Below, one piece after another: positions 1 through 8,787 of a DNA stretch of 31,762 bases. The notes beneath the pieces are model-generated. The model was given only the letters and a program-made list of their open reading frames with translations. It did no database searches and was not told the origin of the DNA. The stretch spans positions 1-31,762 of IMG/VR virus record IMGVR_UViG_3300021964_000296; one strand, written 5' to 3'. The position numbers and the translations under genes are program-made. The stretch is from a virus. Position 1 is the stretch's first letter. Each line of letters begins with the position of its first letter.

Positions 1-1
1 A

Positions 2-2551
2 ATTGCACAAGCACCAACTGGTAGTTTGTCCGAAAATGGTACATTCTATGTAATCGAATCGGCAACAACTGGTGATAATATTGTATTGGGAACAAATGGT
101 AGAACTGGAACTCAAGGTGACTTGGGAGTTTCTTACTCACCACAATACAATTCAGCCGCAGTCGCATCATTTACTTCATCAAACGAATATATTGGGGTAA
201 ATAGTAGTGGTAATCTCACAGTTAGTAGTTCGATTAGTGGTAGTGTAAACATATACCCAGGAACAATTACTTCAGACATTACTTGGAGAGACCAATATGA
301 TAATGTTGGTGGGCCTCAAACTATTACTGTAAATCTTGCAATTAATAACGCACCTTCTGCTGCCGAACTTACTTCTACAAATAGAAACACTAACCAAGCA
401 ACCAATGGTAATCTATTATCTACTATAAAGTGGACTGATACTGAAAGTGATGCTTTGAATATTTCATCATTTGTATTAACAGGTGTAAGTGCTTCTAACT
501 TATCAAGTTCATACGATGGGTCTAACAACTTTGGATTATACGCAAATGGTGACCAATCGGCAGGAACTATTTCGTTCACAGCAAGTATTAAAGATGTACA
601 TGGATTTAGAACTGGTGTGTATACAGATGATATCACAATCGCACAAGCCGATAACGGTACTTTGACCGCACCTGGTAACTTGTTTATTATTGAATCTGCT
701 ACAAGTGGTGATGGTATTACAAATACTACAACTGGTATTGGTACTGCTAAAACTTTGAGTGTAACGTATTCACCAAGTTATGGGTCACCAATTGCACAAA
801 ACTTCACATCCGATAACCCATTTGTTGCAGTTAACTCATCAACGGGTGTATTAACTGTTGGAACTGATATTAGTGGTAGTGGTAATACCGATGGTACAAC
901 TCTTACTGCAAACATTGGTTGGGAAGACCAATATGGTAATGCAGATTCAGCACCAATTACCGTGAGTGTTACTCCAAACGGCGGACCGGGTGTAACAACC
1001 GATACTCCAAACACAAACAATCAGAATACAAACTTGGCAGTTAATGGTGCTTTATTAGCAACATTGGTTTGGAGTGATACTGAAGGTGATGCACTTGATG
1101 TTGATACATTTAATTTAACAGGTGCCGGTGCTGCAAGTTTATCAGCATCATACGCTGGGTCAAACACATTTACAATTCACGCAAATGATGATTTAACTGC
1201 TGCAACTTACAACTACTCAGCAAATATAAAAGATACTCATGGATTTAATCAAGGAACTTATACCGATGGTATTACTATTTCGCAAGCAGGTGGTGGTTCT
1301 ATTACAGGTGAAAGTTTCTATATTATTGAATCCGCATTAAGTGGTTCGGTAATCACAAACGATTCCGATGGCGTTGGTTCTCAAGCGAATGTTAATGTAA
1401 CTTATTCTCCAAACTATGGAACTCAAGTTGCAGAACAATTTAACTCAAATCACTCCGTAATCGCAATTGATTCAAATGGTAACTTGAGTGTTAAGTCTGA
1501 TATTAGTGGTTCATACATAAATGGTGATTCCATTTCACCAACAATCTACTGGGTAGACCAATATGGAAATGAGGGTACTGGTAGTATCACAATCAATGTT
1601 ACTAATAATGTGTTACCAGAAGCTGCATTTGCTGATGAAACCATAAACGCTCCGGTATCTTCAGGAACTAAATTAGTAACAATTACAATTACGGATACTG
1701 AAAGTGATTCACCATATTCAGTAACTTTAAGTGGTGAGGGTGCTGCATCAATGTCTCTTGCACCTCAAAACGCAGCTTCATCATCTTGGTTTATCAACGC
1801 AAGTGATTCTTCAATGACCGATGCGGTTACCTTGAACTATACAGCAAGTATTCAAGATGCTTATGGTGAGGATATTGTAGAATACAAGCGTAGTTTCTCC
1901 GTAGGAGCTGCTCCTGCTGGTGGAGCATTGTGGTATGCTTACTTAACTGAATATGGTCACTATGTTGGTGTAAGTGGTGCTGATATTTATGAATGTATTG
2001 GTGATGGTGCATTCCTTGGTAATACAAGTAATGATGGTGTACAGGATGCCGATTCTATATTAGACTCATTTGCCGATGGTGATATGGGCACTGAAATTAT
2101 TGTCGATAACTTCGTTTCCGGGTTCTTTGGGGCCAATAGAAAAACATACCTCGTTGGTAGTGGTTCGTTATTAGAGGATTCAAATAGTACTCCAATACTT
2201 TCAAAAATTATTATGAGAACTGGTTCGACTGACCCATCTATTCCAACCACAGCACTACTGATTGTAATGCCATCAAATGGTGATGCTGGTTTAGTACCAA
2301 CCACAATGGGTAGTTCTTTTGGAGGAAGTACATCGGGTGAATATCTAATTTATGGTGATAGAAGTGGTACTGGTGGTGATGGTGTAAACTCATTTGCTAT
2401 ACAAACATACAATATGAATTCAGGAACATACCCAAATAGTTCCGCAACGAGTTTTACGGTTCTGATTGGTGGTAAGGATGCCGAACCATCTCCAGGTGTT
2501 GATTATTATTTAATAAGTACTTCGGGAAGTGCTCCAAGTTCTACATTCTAA
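2..2551 (+). CDS. Tandem Ig-like repeat fibre/adhesin protein, 5'-truncated
   Basis: The reading frame is open from the first bases of the window, and the residues before the TTG at 26 (I-A-Q-A-P-T-G) match the linker that ends later repeats, so the true start lies upstream. The visible protein holds three units of about 212 residues. They begin near 44, 680 and 1316 with an (F/L)-(Y/F)-(V/I)-I-E-S-A motif and share W-x-D-Q-Y-(D/G)-N, W-(T/S)-D-T-E-(S/G)-D-A-L and K-D-x-H-G-F. After about residue 635 comes a different C-terminal domain of about 200 residues, rich in Gly, Ser and Asp. The composition (Ser, Thr, Asn, Gly; almost no Cys) and stacked beta-type repeats suit an extracellular fibre or adhesin. 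It heads a run of fibre genes, 13 bases before the next. Function is inferred from architecture only; no receptor or enzyme motif is seen. Confidence 0.75.
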   Translation: MAQAPTGSLSENGTFYVIESATTGDNIVLGTNGRTGTQGDLGVSYSPQYNSAAVASFTSSNEYIGVNSSGNLTVSSSISGSVNIYPGTITSDITWRDQYDNVGGPQTITVNLAINNAPSAAELTSTNRNTNQATNGNLLSTIKWTDTESDALNISSFVLTGVSASNLSSSYDGSNNFGLYANGDQSAGTISFTASIKDVHGFRTGVYTDDITIAQADNGTLTAPGNLFIIESATSGDGITNTTTGIGTAKTLSVTYSPSYGSPIAQNFTSDNPFVAVNSSTGVLTVGTDISGSGNTDGTTLTANIGWEDQYGNADSAPITVSVTPNGGPGVTTDTPNTNNQNTNLAVNGALLATLVWSDTEGDALDVDTFNLTGAGAASLSASYAGSNTFTIHANDDLTAATYNYSANIKDTHGFNQGTYTDGITISQAGGGSITGESFYIIESALSGSVITNDSDGVGSQANVNVTYSPNYGTQVAEQFNSNHSVIAIDSNGNLSVKSDISGSYINGDSISPTIYWVDQYGNEGTGSITINVTNNVLPEAAFADETINAPVSSGTKLVTITITDTESDSPYSVTLSGEGAASMSLAPQNAASSSWFINASDSSMTDAVTLNYTASIQDAYGEDIVEYKRSFSVGAAPAGGALWYAYLTEYGHYVGVSGADIYECIGDGAFLGNTSNDGVQDADSILDSFADGDMGTEIIVDNFVSGFFGANRKTYLVGSGSLLEDSNSTPILSKIIMRTGSTDPSIPTTALLIVMPSNGDAGLVPTTMGSSFGGSTSGEYLIYGDRSGTGGDGVNSFAIQTYNMNSGTYPNSSATSFTVLIGGKDAEPSPGVDYYLISTSGSAPSSTF
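44..1915 (+). repeat. Three tandem ~212-residue Ig-like units
   Basis: Units start near 44, 680 and 1316, about 636 bases apart, each opening with the I-E-S-A motif and closing with I-T-I-(A/S)-Q-A. The third unit diverges towards its end. The similarity is mainly at protein level. A fourth unit probably precedes the window, because its closing I-A-Q-A linker is visible at bases 2-13. Confidence 0.7.
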
Positions 2552-2564
2552 TAAGGGGAGTTAG

Positions 2565-3959
2565 ATGGCAATTACGTTAAATACGGATTTAGAGGTATCA
2601 ACCGGTAAATTAAGTAATATTGAATTACTTCAAGGTGCTTGGAGAACTGTCGATACTGCTGCAACAATGAACGCCTTGACCGGAAGTGCTGGTGAGGAAG
2701 CCAAATTAGAAGTTGGTCAGATATTTTATGTCCAAGACGAAGATAAATTATACAAATATAGATTAGTAGGTTCCGGATTCTTTGCTACAAAAGAATTCCA
2801 AGAATTTGAATTCCCAAGCTCAGGTAGTGGGTCTACCCCTGCCGGAACCATTAGTGGTTCTCAGCAAATATCTGATTTAGGATTTATTCAAAGTTCACAA
2901 ACATCATCATTTGTTTTATCATCTCAAACTGGGTCATTCTTAATTGCGGCAGATACTGCATCATTTATACTTGTATCTCAAACAAGCTCAATGTCAGTTG
3001 CTACGGCATCATATATAAGTCCTACATTTATCTCAGCATCCGCTGCAGCTGCTGGGTTTGGTGCTGGTGGAAGCACACCTGATGGGACTATTAGTGGTTC
3101 ACAACAAATTATTGACTTTGGATTTATTCAAAGCTCACAAACTTCATCGTTTGTCTTTGTATCTCAAACCTCTTCAATGTCAGTTGCTACTGCTTCTTAT
3201 ATTGACCCAACATTCATTTCAGCATCCGCTGCTGCTGCTGGATTTGGTGCAGGTGGTGGTGGGTCTATCGATACAAGTTCTTTGGTAAGAATAGACCAAA
3301 CAAGCTCAATGTCGGTTGCTACGGCATCTTACGCTTTATATGCTATTTCTGCATCCTATGAGATTCTTACCGAATTGTCTTCATCTCACGCAGTAAATGC
3401 TGATACTGCATCATTTATAAGTGATACATTCATTTCAGCCTCTGCTGCAAGAAGTGGATTTGGTGGTGGTTCAAGTATTGATACTTCATCATTCATAACA
3501 AATGACCAAACAAGTTCATTCTTGTTGATATCCGAAACAGGGTCATTCCTCACTGCAGCTGATACGAGTTCATTCGTTCTTGTTTCCCAAACGAGTTCTA
3601 TGTCAGTTGCTACTGCTTCTTATATTGACCCAACATTCATCTCATCCTCAGCCGCTGCTGCTGGATTTGGAAGTGGGGGTGGTGGTTCTACTCCTGCGGG
3701 TACTGTGAGTGGGTCACAACAAATTGCAGATTTGGGTTACATAAACCAAACACAAACAAGTTCGATGTCTGTCCTTTCAGCATCGTATGCAGTAACTGCA
3801 TCATATGCTGCAGTTTTAGAAATTGGTTCTGAAATATCAGGACCAGGATTTAGTATTAACCAAGATGGCATTCTCACATTATCGGCTACCACGGAAACTG
3901 GAAGTCTTGGTGCTGGGTCAATTTGGTATGATGGTAATGATTTTTACTTTAATGTATAA
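2565..3959 (+). CDS. Repetitive tail fibre protein (Q-T-S-S / T-A-S-Y repeats)
   Basis: A 464-aa protein with a good Shine-Dalgarno (GGGGAG) 7 bases before the ATG. Residues 1-85 form a non-repetitive head (T-D-L-E-V-S-T-G-K-L-S near the start) that probably attaches it to the particle. The rest is built from repeats: S-Q-T-S-S-F, S-M-S-V-A-T-A-S-Y-I, F-I-S-A-S-A-A-A-A-G-F-G, and G-S-Q-Q-I-x-D-L-G-(F/Y)-I after Gly-rich spacers. The last ~35 residues give a small C-terminal cap ending in a Tyr/Phe-rich strand (G-N-D-F-Y-F-N-V). Such Ser/Ala/Thr repeats are typical of trimeric phage fibre shafts. The T-A-S-Y word recurs in the next gene, suggesting common origin or co-assembly. The receptor is unknown. 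Confidence 0.7.
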   Translation: MAITLNTDLEVSTGKLSNIELLQGAWRTVDTAATMNALTGSAGEEAKLEVGQIFYVQDEDKLYKYRLVGSGFFATKEFQEFEFPSSGSGSTPAGTISGSQQISDLGFIQSSQTSSFVLSSQTGSFLIAADTASFILVSQTSSMSVATASYISPTFISASAAAAGFGAGGSTPDGTISGSQQIIDFGFIQSSQTSSFVFVSQTSSMSVATASYIDPTFISASAAAAGFGAGGGGSIDTSSLVRIDQTSSMSVATASYALYAISASYEILTELSSSHAVNADTASFISDTFISASAARSGFGGGSSIDTSSFITNDQTSSFLLISETGSFLTAADTSSFVLVSQTSSMSVATASYIDPTFISSSAAAAGFGSGGGGSTPAGTVSGSQQIADLGYINQTQTSSMSVLSASYAVTASYAAVLEIGSEISGPGFSINQDGILTLSATTETGSLGAGSIWYDGNDFYFNV

Positions 3960-3993
3960 AAGTAGATACTTATTAGTATTAAAGAAGTTATAT

Positions 3994-4023
3994 TTGATAT
4001 ATCAATAAAAATGTGTTAACACA
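3994..4023. promoter_or_regulatory. Two adjacent perfect 12-bp palindromes in a fibre-gene gap
   Basis: In the 82-base gap before the gene at 4042, TTGATATATCAA (3994-4005) and TGTGTTAACACA (4012-4023) are both perfect palindromes with centres 18 bases apart. A small 5-bp hairpin (ATACT/AGTAT) lies just upstream at 3966-3979. No T-run follows any of them, so they are not standard terminators. They could be protein-binding sites or mRNA hairpins. In AT-rich DNA they may also be chance. Confidence 0.3.
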
Positions 4024-4041
4024 AAAAACGGAGAAAAAAAA

Positions 4042-5157
4042 ATGGCATGGAAAAAGGTCGTAGTATCGGGGTCGGCTGCTGAGCTATCGGGATTAACGGT
4101 AGACAACACGATTGTAGGTACAGTACAAACCGCATCTTATGTTGAGTTCGATGGAGTAGATGGCTTAACGGCCTTTTCTGCATCTGTAGCTGCTAACATT
4201 GAGAGTGCGGAATTTCAGTTAAGCATCAATGGTGATGCTGGTGATGGTCCTGATGTAATTGGTGATGGTGATACTATTACAATTGCAGGTGGAACAAATA
4301 TTAATACTTTAGTAACATCATCAGTCGGTGGTGAGAATAAAGTAACAGTCAATCTTGACACCAAGATTGATTTATTAGAAGTAACTGCTTCTTTAAAAGG
4401 TAATGTAGTTGGTGACTTAACAGGTACCGCCGACACCGCATCTTACGTTGCTGGTGCTGGTGTAGATGGAGCAGTTGTAACTGCTAATACTGCATCTTAT
4501 ATGTTGGGTTCAGGTGTAGATGGAGCAGTTGTAACTGCTGATACGGCATCTTATGTTTTACTCGCTGGAGTAGATGGATTTGGTGCTGAGTCATCATCAA
4601 TCGCAAGTAGAATTACAGTTCTTGAACAAGATGGTCCTGAAAACGCATCAACCGCATCTTTTGTAGATGGGGATGATGTTGAATTTTTAGCAAGTGGTAA
4701 TGGTCAGACTGCAACAGCATTCTCATCTTCAGCCGCAAGTAGAATTACAACTATTGAAGGTACTGGTACAATTCAAGGTGTTGGTACAACCAATAATGTA
4801 ACTTTTGCTGATATTACTGCAACTAACATTACTGCAACAGGTAATTTAACAGTTCAAGGTACGGTTACTTCAATTGAAACAACCAATTTGAACGTAGATG
4901 ACCAATTCATCTTGTTGAACTCTGGTTCGGCTGGTGCTGCAGATGCTGGTATTGTTGCATACGATGATGGCCCTTCACTTGGTTGGGATGAATCGGAAGG
5001 TCGTTGGGCGTTAGACGCTACTGGTTCAACTTGGAATCAGACAACAATCGCATCTGATGCATACATTGCTGCTGTTAAAATTGGGGCTACCGATGCTAAT
5101 TACGAAAAAGCTGGTAACCTTCGTGTTGATGGTGGTGAAATTTACATTTATGTATAA
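4042..5157 (+). CDS. Tail fibre/structural protein with W-K-K-V-V-V-S-G-S head
   Basis: A 371-aa protein starting M-A-W-K-K-V-V-V-S-G-S-A, nearly the same head as the 749-aa fibre at 5531; this short N-terminus is probably the attachment or trimerisation segment. The middle has repeats of T-A-S-Y-V followed by G-V-D-G (around residues 27-180), the same word as in the preceding fibre. From about residue 265 comes a beta-helix-like stretch (N-I-T-A-T-G-N-L-T-V-Q-G-T-V-T) that continues into a D-D-Q-F-I-L-L-N-S-G type domain and ends in G-G-E-I-Y-I-Y-V. The ATG follows CGGAG. I recognise this as a fibre-type structural protein of the kind seen in marine myoviruses, but cannot say which fibre it forms. 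Confidence 0.7.
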   Translation: MAWKKVVVSGSAAELSGLTVDNTIVGTVQTASYVEFDGVDGLTAFSASVAANIESAEFQLSINGDAGDGPDVIGDGDTITIAGGTNINTLVTSSVGGENKVTVNLDTKIDLLEVTASLKGNVVGDLTGTADTASYVAGAGVDGAVVTANTASYMLGSGVDGAVVTADTASYVLLAGVDGFGAESSSIASRITVLEQDGPENASTASFVDGDDVEFLASGNGQTATAFSSSAASRITTIEGTGTIQGVGTTNNVTFADITATNITATGNLTVQGTVTSIETTNLNVDDQFILLNSGSAGAADAGIVAYDDGPSLGWDESEGRWALDATGSTWNQTTIASDAYIAAVKIGATDANYEKAGNLRVDGGEIYIYV

Positions 5158-5180
5158 TAACCATTAAAAACGGATAAGTT

Positions 5181-5375
5181 ATGGGTTTAGCAGATAAATT
5201 AGGTTTAAAAAAAGAACAAACTAAAAATCCTAATGAGGCAACATTAAAGTTAACAAAAGGTGAACTTGAAGCTCTCATTATTGGACTTGGTGAAGCAAGT
5301 TTTAAAGGAAAACAAGTTGAGTCAGTTTTTAAACTCGCAGTGAAGCTACAAGAAGAATTGAAAAAAATAAAATAA
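5181..5375 (+). CDS. Small conserved-looking protein of unknown function (64 aa)
   Basis: A 64-aa, Lys-rich protein (M-G-L-A-D-K-L-G-L-K-K...) with a predicted helical C-terminal half (K-G-E-L-E-A-L-I-I-G-L-G-E-A and V-F-K-L-A-V-K-L-Q-E-E-L). No signal peptide or membrane segment. It sits 23 bases after a fibre gene and is followed within 20 bases by a strong intrinsic terminator, so it ends that transcription unit. Its position among fibre genes suggests an assembly helper or small virion component, but this is a guess from context. Confidence 0.6.
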   Translation: MGLADKLGLKKEQTKNPNEATLKLTKGELEALIIGLGEASFKGKQVESVFKLAVKLQEELKKIK

Positions 5376-5393
5376 GTTTTTCAATGTTATAAG

Positions 5394-5422
5394 AAACCCC
5401 GCCAGAGATGGTGGGGTTTTTT
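5394..5422 (+). terminator. Intrinsic terminator after the 64-aa gene
   Basis: CCCCGCC (5397-5403) pairs with GGTGGGG (5410-5416) with one G-U pair and a 6-base loop. Flanking A's can pair with the first T's of the T6 run at 5417-5422. It closes the transcription unit of the upstream fibres. Confidence 0.85.
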
Positions 5423-5436
5423 ATTTTCTATCATAC

Positions 5437-5444
5437 TATTTATA
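5437..5444 (+). promoter_or_regulatory. Putative late promoter element TATTTATA
   Basis: TATTTATA in the context CATAC-TATTTATA-GAAG, directly after a terminator and 86 bases before the ATG at 5531. This is the longest leader of the nine copies of the element, and that leader contains a folded RNA candidate. Confidence 0.45.
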
Positions 5445-5466
5445 GAAGATTAATCACATAAACCTT

Positions 5467-5511
5467 GGTTGTAGGCCCGAAAGGGAAGTGGGCATGAAAA
5501 TGTTACCAACC
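5467..5511 (+). ncRNA. Candidate structured 5' leader with two GAAA-loop hairpins
   Basis: Within the leader of the 749-aa fibre gene, GGTTG (5467-5471) can pair with CAACC (5507-5511). This encloses CCC-GAAA-GGG (5476-5485) and CAT-GAAA-ATG (5493-5502, extendable by two G-U pairs). The result would be a three-way junction with two GAAA tetraloops, ending about 10 bases before the ribosome-binding region (AGGATAGGAC). I do not match it to a known riboswitch, tRNA or ribozyme. It could stabilise the mRNA or modulate translation. Confidence 0.35.
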
Positions 5512-5530
5512 GCAAGATAGGATAGGACAT

Positions 5531-7780
5531 ATGCCGAATTGGAAAAAAGTCATTACCTCCGGTAGTGACGCATCACTTAATAGTTTAGATGTAACATCTA
5601 CGGGCTCTTTCGGTAGAATAGAAGCCAATACCTTGCAGCTTGGAAATTTAGGAGCTGCAAATGAAATTCTTATTGTTGGGACTAACACCCAAGTCACCTC
5701 ATCTGACTTATTATCCATTGATACTGCTAATCAAAGATTAGGTATCGGAACATCAAATCCTGAAGTAAAATTAGACATAGTTGGTGAATCAAGTGGAGAA
5801 GCACAAGTTAGAGTAGCTCAACACGATAATACTTCCGATGGCCCCGACATAAGATTCTTCAAATCACATGGTACGGCAGCATCTCCAACCGCGATTGCTA
5901 ATGGTGATTATATTGGAGCAGTAAATGCTTTTGTTTATGATGGTAGTAGTTACCTGCAATCAGGATTCTTTGGATTCCAAGCAGATGGTATTGATGGTGA
6001 TACTACATTTGGATTAAGAACTCGTGTAGATGGAACACTTGCAGATAGAATAGCAATTAATGCCGTTGGTGATGTAAATATAGCAGAAAACTTAACAGTT
6101 ACAGGTGATATAACAGGTTCAGACATTACAATCGATGATTGGGGTAGTATATCAGCATCCCTTGCTTCTATTGAAGCAGGTGCTACATCAACGACCTTAC
6201 AAGAAGTAACTGATAATGGCGCAACTACTACAAATACAATATCTGTTCCAGCTGTTACTATTAATTCAACAGGTTCTGACTTTTTAAGACTTGGATTCGA
6301 AGCAGGTTACTCAAACCCTAACAACACTTGGCCCGGAAACGGTGGTGTTATTATAGGAACTCAAGCTTTAAAATCTTATAGTGGAAATCTTGATTCAATA
6401 ACAATTGTAGGTGACTATGCGGCAGCGACTGCCACTTCAATGGGTGACCACGTTACACTTATAGGTCATAATGTTGCAGCAAGCAACACTATAATTGGCC
6501 GAGATACTACCGCAATCGGTTTTCAAGCCATGATTGGATTTCCAGGAGGAGGCAACTCTAATACTATCATTGGTTCAAACGCTCTCTACAACTACCACGG
6601 TGGTAGCGAGCTTATAGCAATCGGATACCAAGCGGGCCCGCAAGCTGTATCCTATACAGGTTCGGGAAATTTTTATATAGGTAGAAACTCCGGTAATAAA
6701 TATAATACTTATAATTTAGTACCTGAAGATAGTATATATTTTGGTAACTATACTAAATCTACATTTGCTGCTAGTTTAGGGTCACGAACTGAAAATGAAA
6801 TAGTAATAGGACACTACGCTACTGGTAGTGGTACTAATACAGTAACAATTGGTAATTCATCAATTACAAACAACTACTTTTCAGGTGATATTTCAGGTTC
6901 AGATGTTACAATTGATGATTGGGGTTCGGTATCAGCGTCATTGTCAACCTTGTCAGGAACTTTAAGTGGTGGTACAATTAGTGGTATACCTCTTGGTTCT
7001 AATTTAGAAAATTTAGTAGTTGATAATGTAAGTTTACAATTAAATAGTGGTACAACTTATAATGGTTCAAGTGAATTAACCATTTCAGCAAAAACCGGTT
7101 CGGTTGGTAATGGTAATACTACACTTGTAAGTGGTGATGGGGTTTATGACTATGTGAATCCTATTTCGGCATCTATTGCATCCGACATTGCTTCTATTCA
7201 AGGGTCTGGATATGTAGATGTATCTTCGGGTGGTGCTAGTAATAGAATTGCAATATTTTCAGATGCAGATAGCTTAAAAGGTGATGCGGATGTAACTTAC
7301 TATTCAGGTTACAATCCACAATCACAAACATACGATGTTTGGGATGATGTAAATTCTGAAGGTATAAAATCAAAAACCTTAACTACACAAGGTATATATG
7401 TTGGACAGGTTGGTACAAACTTCACCGCATCCATTGCATTGGAAGCAAATGTAGGCCCAATCAGTTTTTACACCGAAACAAAAGCTGTTGGTTTTAATGT
7501 CCCCACTTCCGGAACACATGCAATCCATGTCGATACGGGTTATGCATTTTTCATAAATTACCACCTTGGTGATGGTACAAACTATCGTGCTGGTACAATT
7601 ACTATTAATACAAATTTTGGTAGTTCAGTAGTATTCTCTGAAACATCAACAGCAGACCTTGGCGACACAAGTTTGCATGAATTCTCTGTTGGATATAGTT
7701 CGGGAACAATGACATTGTATATGAGTACAAATGGTGGAGTTGAGGGTACAATGGAAGTAAGAAGAATGGTTTCAATATAA
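5531..7780 (+). CDS. Large tail fibre with YadA-like head segment
   Basis: A 749-aa fibre protein starting M-P-N-W-K-K-V-I-T-S-G-S-D-A, the same head type as the gene at 4042. Around residues 64-85, I-D-T-A-N-Q-R-L-G-I-G-T-S-N-P is a motif common in phage fibres and spikes. I-D-D-W-G-S-(I/V)-S-A-S-L occurs twice (near residues 200 and 460), framing a middle region. There (about residues 275-400) words such as N-T-I-I-G-x-x-A-L and A-I-G-(F/Y)-Q-A recall the left-handed beta-roll of YadA-type trimeric adhesin heads. The C-terminal ~200 residues form a separate beta-rich domain that may bind the receptor. It has its own promoter-like element and structured leader after a terminator, so it can be expressed apart from the preceding genes. 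Confidence 0.75.
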   Translation: MPNWKKVITSGSDASLNSLDVTSTGSFGRIEANTLQLGNLGAANEILIVGTNTQVTSSDLLSIDTANQRLGIGTSNPEVKLDIVGESSGEAQVRVAQHDNTSDGPDIRFFKSHGTAASPTAIANGDYIGAVNAFVYDGSSYLQSGFFGFQADGIDGDTTFGLRTRVDGTLADRIAINAVGDVNIAENLTVTGDITGSDITIDDWGSISASLASIEAGATSTTLQEVTDNGATTTNTISVPAVTINSTGSDFLRLGFEAGYSNPNNTWPGNGGVIIGTQALKSYSGNLDSITIVGDYAAATATSMGDHVTLIGHNVAASNTIIGRDTTAIGFQAMIGFPGGGNSNTIIGSNALYNYHGGSELIAIGYQAGPQAVSYTGSGNFYIGRNSGNKYNTYNLVPEDSIYFGNYTKSTFAASLGSRTENEIVIGHYATGSGTNTVTIGNSSITNNYFSGDISGSDVTIDDWGSVSASLSTLSGTLSGGTISGIPLGSNLENLVVDNVSLQLNSGTTYNGSSELTISAKTGSVGNGNTTLVSGDGVYDYVNPISASIASDIASIQGSGYVDVSSGGASNRIAIFSDADSLKGDADVTYYSGYNPQSQTYDVWDDVNSEGIKSKTLTTQGIYVGQVGTNFTASIALEANVGPISFYTETKAVGFNVPTSGTHAIHVDTGYAFFINYHLGDGTNYRAGTITINTNFGSSVVFSETSTADLGDTSLHEFSVGYSSGTMTLYMSTNGGVEGTMEVRRMVSI

Positions 7781-7828
7781 TAATATAAAAATCCGAAGTT
7801 TGGAAAGTGAAAAACAAGAGGAATTAGA

Positions 7829-8779
7829 ATGGCAAACGAATTTGTAGTTAAAAATGGACTCATAGTAAACTCCGGTGGTATTTCTACTACTGGAGATTTA
7901 GCTATTACGGGTTCATTAAACGTATCCGAGAACATTGTAGTTCAAGGTACAATCACGGCACAAGAGTTCAATACGGAATTCGTGTCTTCATCCATCATAT
8001 TTTCATCAGGTTCTACAAAATTTGGTGATTCTTCGGATGATACACATGATTTTACAGGGTCTATTAACGTAGATGGTGGAATAACCATTTGGAATACAGG
8101 TGACCCTAAATTAACATTCCAAACTCAAGGTGGCGCAAACGATTATTCGGTTGGTATTGATGATTCTGATTCCGATAAGTTTAAAATTTCACGTTCCTCT
8201 ACATTAGGAACAAATGATATCTACAAATACAACTATAATGGTGGTAGTCCAAACCATACATTAAGTGGAGACCTTATTTTAACCAATTCAAATGTTGGAT
8301 TAGCTGCAAATACCATTTTAAAGACAAATGGAAGTGGATTTGTTGTTCCTGCTGTTGCTGGAACTGATTATGTTGCTACGGGTAGTATCAAACCAAAACT
8401 TGGAGTTAATAATGTTGCTGATTTTAAAGCACTAACCGCAGGTTACGCATCTTTAACAGCAGTTACCGATGTCCAAGTTAATGATGACTCACCATATACA
8501 TTTTGGATGGCACCAAACGCTGGATATATTGAAAAAGTTGTTGTAATTGTTGGTGGGGCTAATGGTACTACTGATAACTTTACAATTCAACCATATAAAA
8601 ATGCTTCTACAATGGGTTCTTCGGTAGCCAATAACATAGGTGCTAAAGGTAATGTAGATACCTTTACATTCGGAAGTAGTTATAATTTTGTAGCAGAAGA
8701 TAAAATACAACTATATGTTGATAGGTCAAGCAACACATCAGCATTGTATACAATAAATGTGTTTTTCACTTTAACATAA
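7829..8779 (+). CDS. Tail fibre/structural protein (N-terminal beta-helix type)
   Basis: A 316-aa protein starting M-A-N-E-F-V-V-K-N-G-L-I-V, followed by strand-like repeats (S-G-G-I-S-T-T-G-D-L-A-I-T-G-S-L-N-V) characteristic of phage fibre shafts. A central part (T-G-D-P-K-L-T-F near residue 90) leads to a C-terminal domain of about 125 residues beginning K-P-K-L-G-V-N-N-V-A. No transmembrane segment or protease motif is seen. The start follows AGAGGAA, 48 bases after the large fibre and 8 bases before the first collagen gene, so it is probably co-transcribed with both. A role as connector or short fibre is possible but not shown. Confidence 0.65.
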   Translation: MANEFVVKNGLIVNSGGISTTGDLAITGSLNVSENIVVQGTITAQEFNTEFVSSSIIFSSGSTKFGDSSDDTHDFTGSINVDGGITIWNTGDPKLTFQTQGGANDYSVGIDDSDSDKFKISRSSTLGTNDIYKYNYNGGSPNHTLSGDLILTNSNVGLAANTILKTNGSGFVVPAVAGTDYVATGSIKPKLGVNNVADFKALTAGYASLTAVTDVQVNDDSPYTFWMAPNAGYIEKVVVIVGGANGTTDNFTIQPYKNASTMGSSVANNIGAKGNVDTFTFGSSYNFVAEDKIQLYVDRSSNTSALYTINVFFTLT

Positions 8780-8787
8780 GGTAGGAT

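Noticed and set aside
26-28. TTG at 26 as the true start of the first gene
   Set aside because: The frame continues upstream to the window edge and the residues there match the repeat linker, so the gene is truncated by the window.
5461-5530. Leader before the 749-aa fibre as a tRNA or a glutamine-type riboswitch
   Set aside because: No cloverleaf arms or T-loop, and the conserved riboswitch core words I know are absent; kept only as an unnamed structured RNA.
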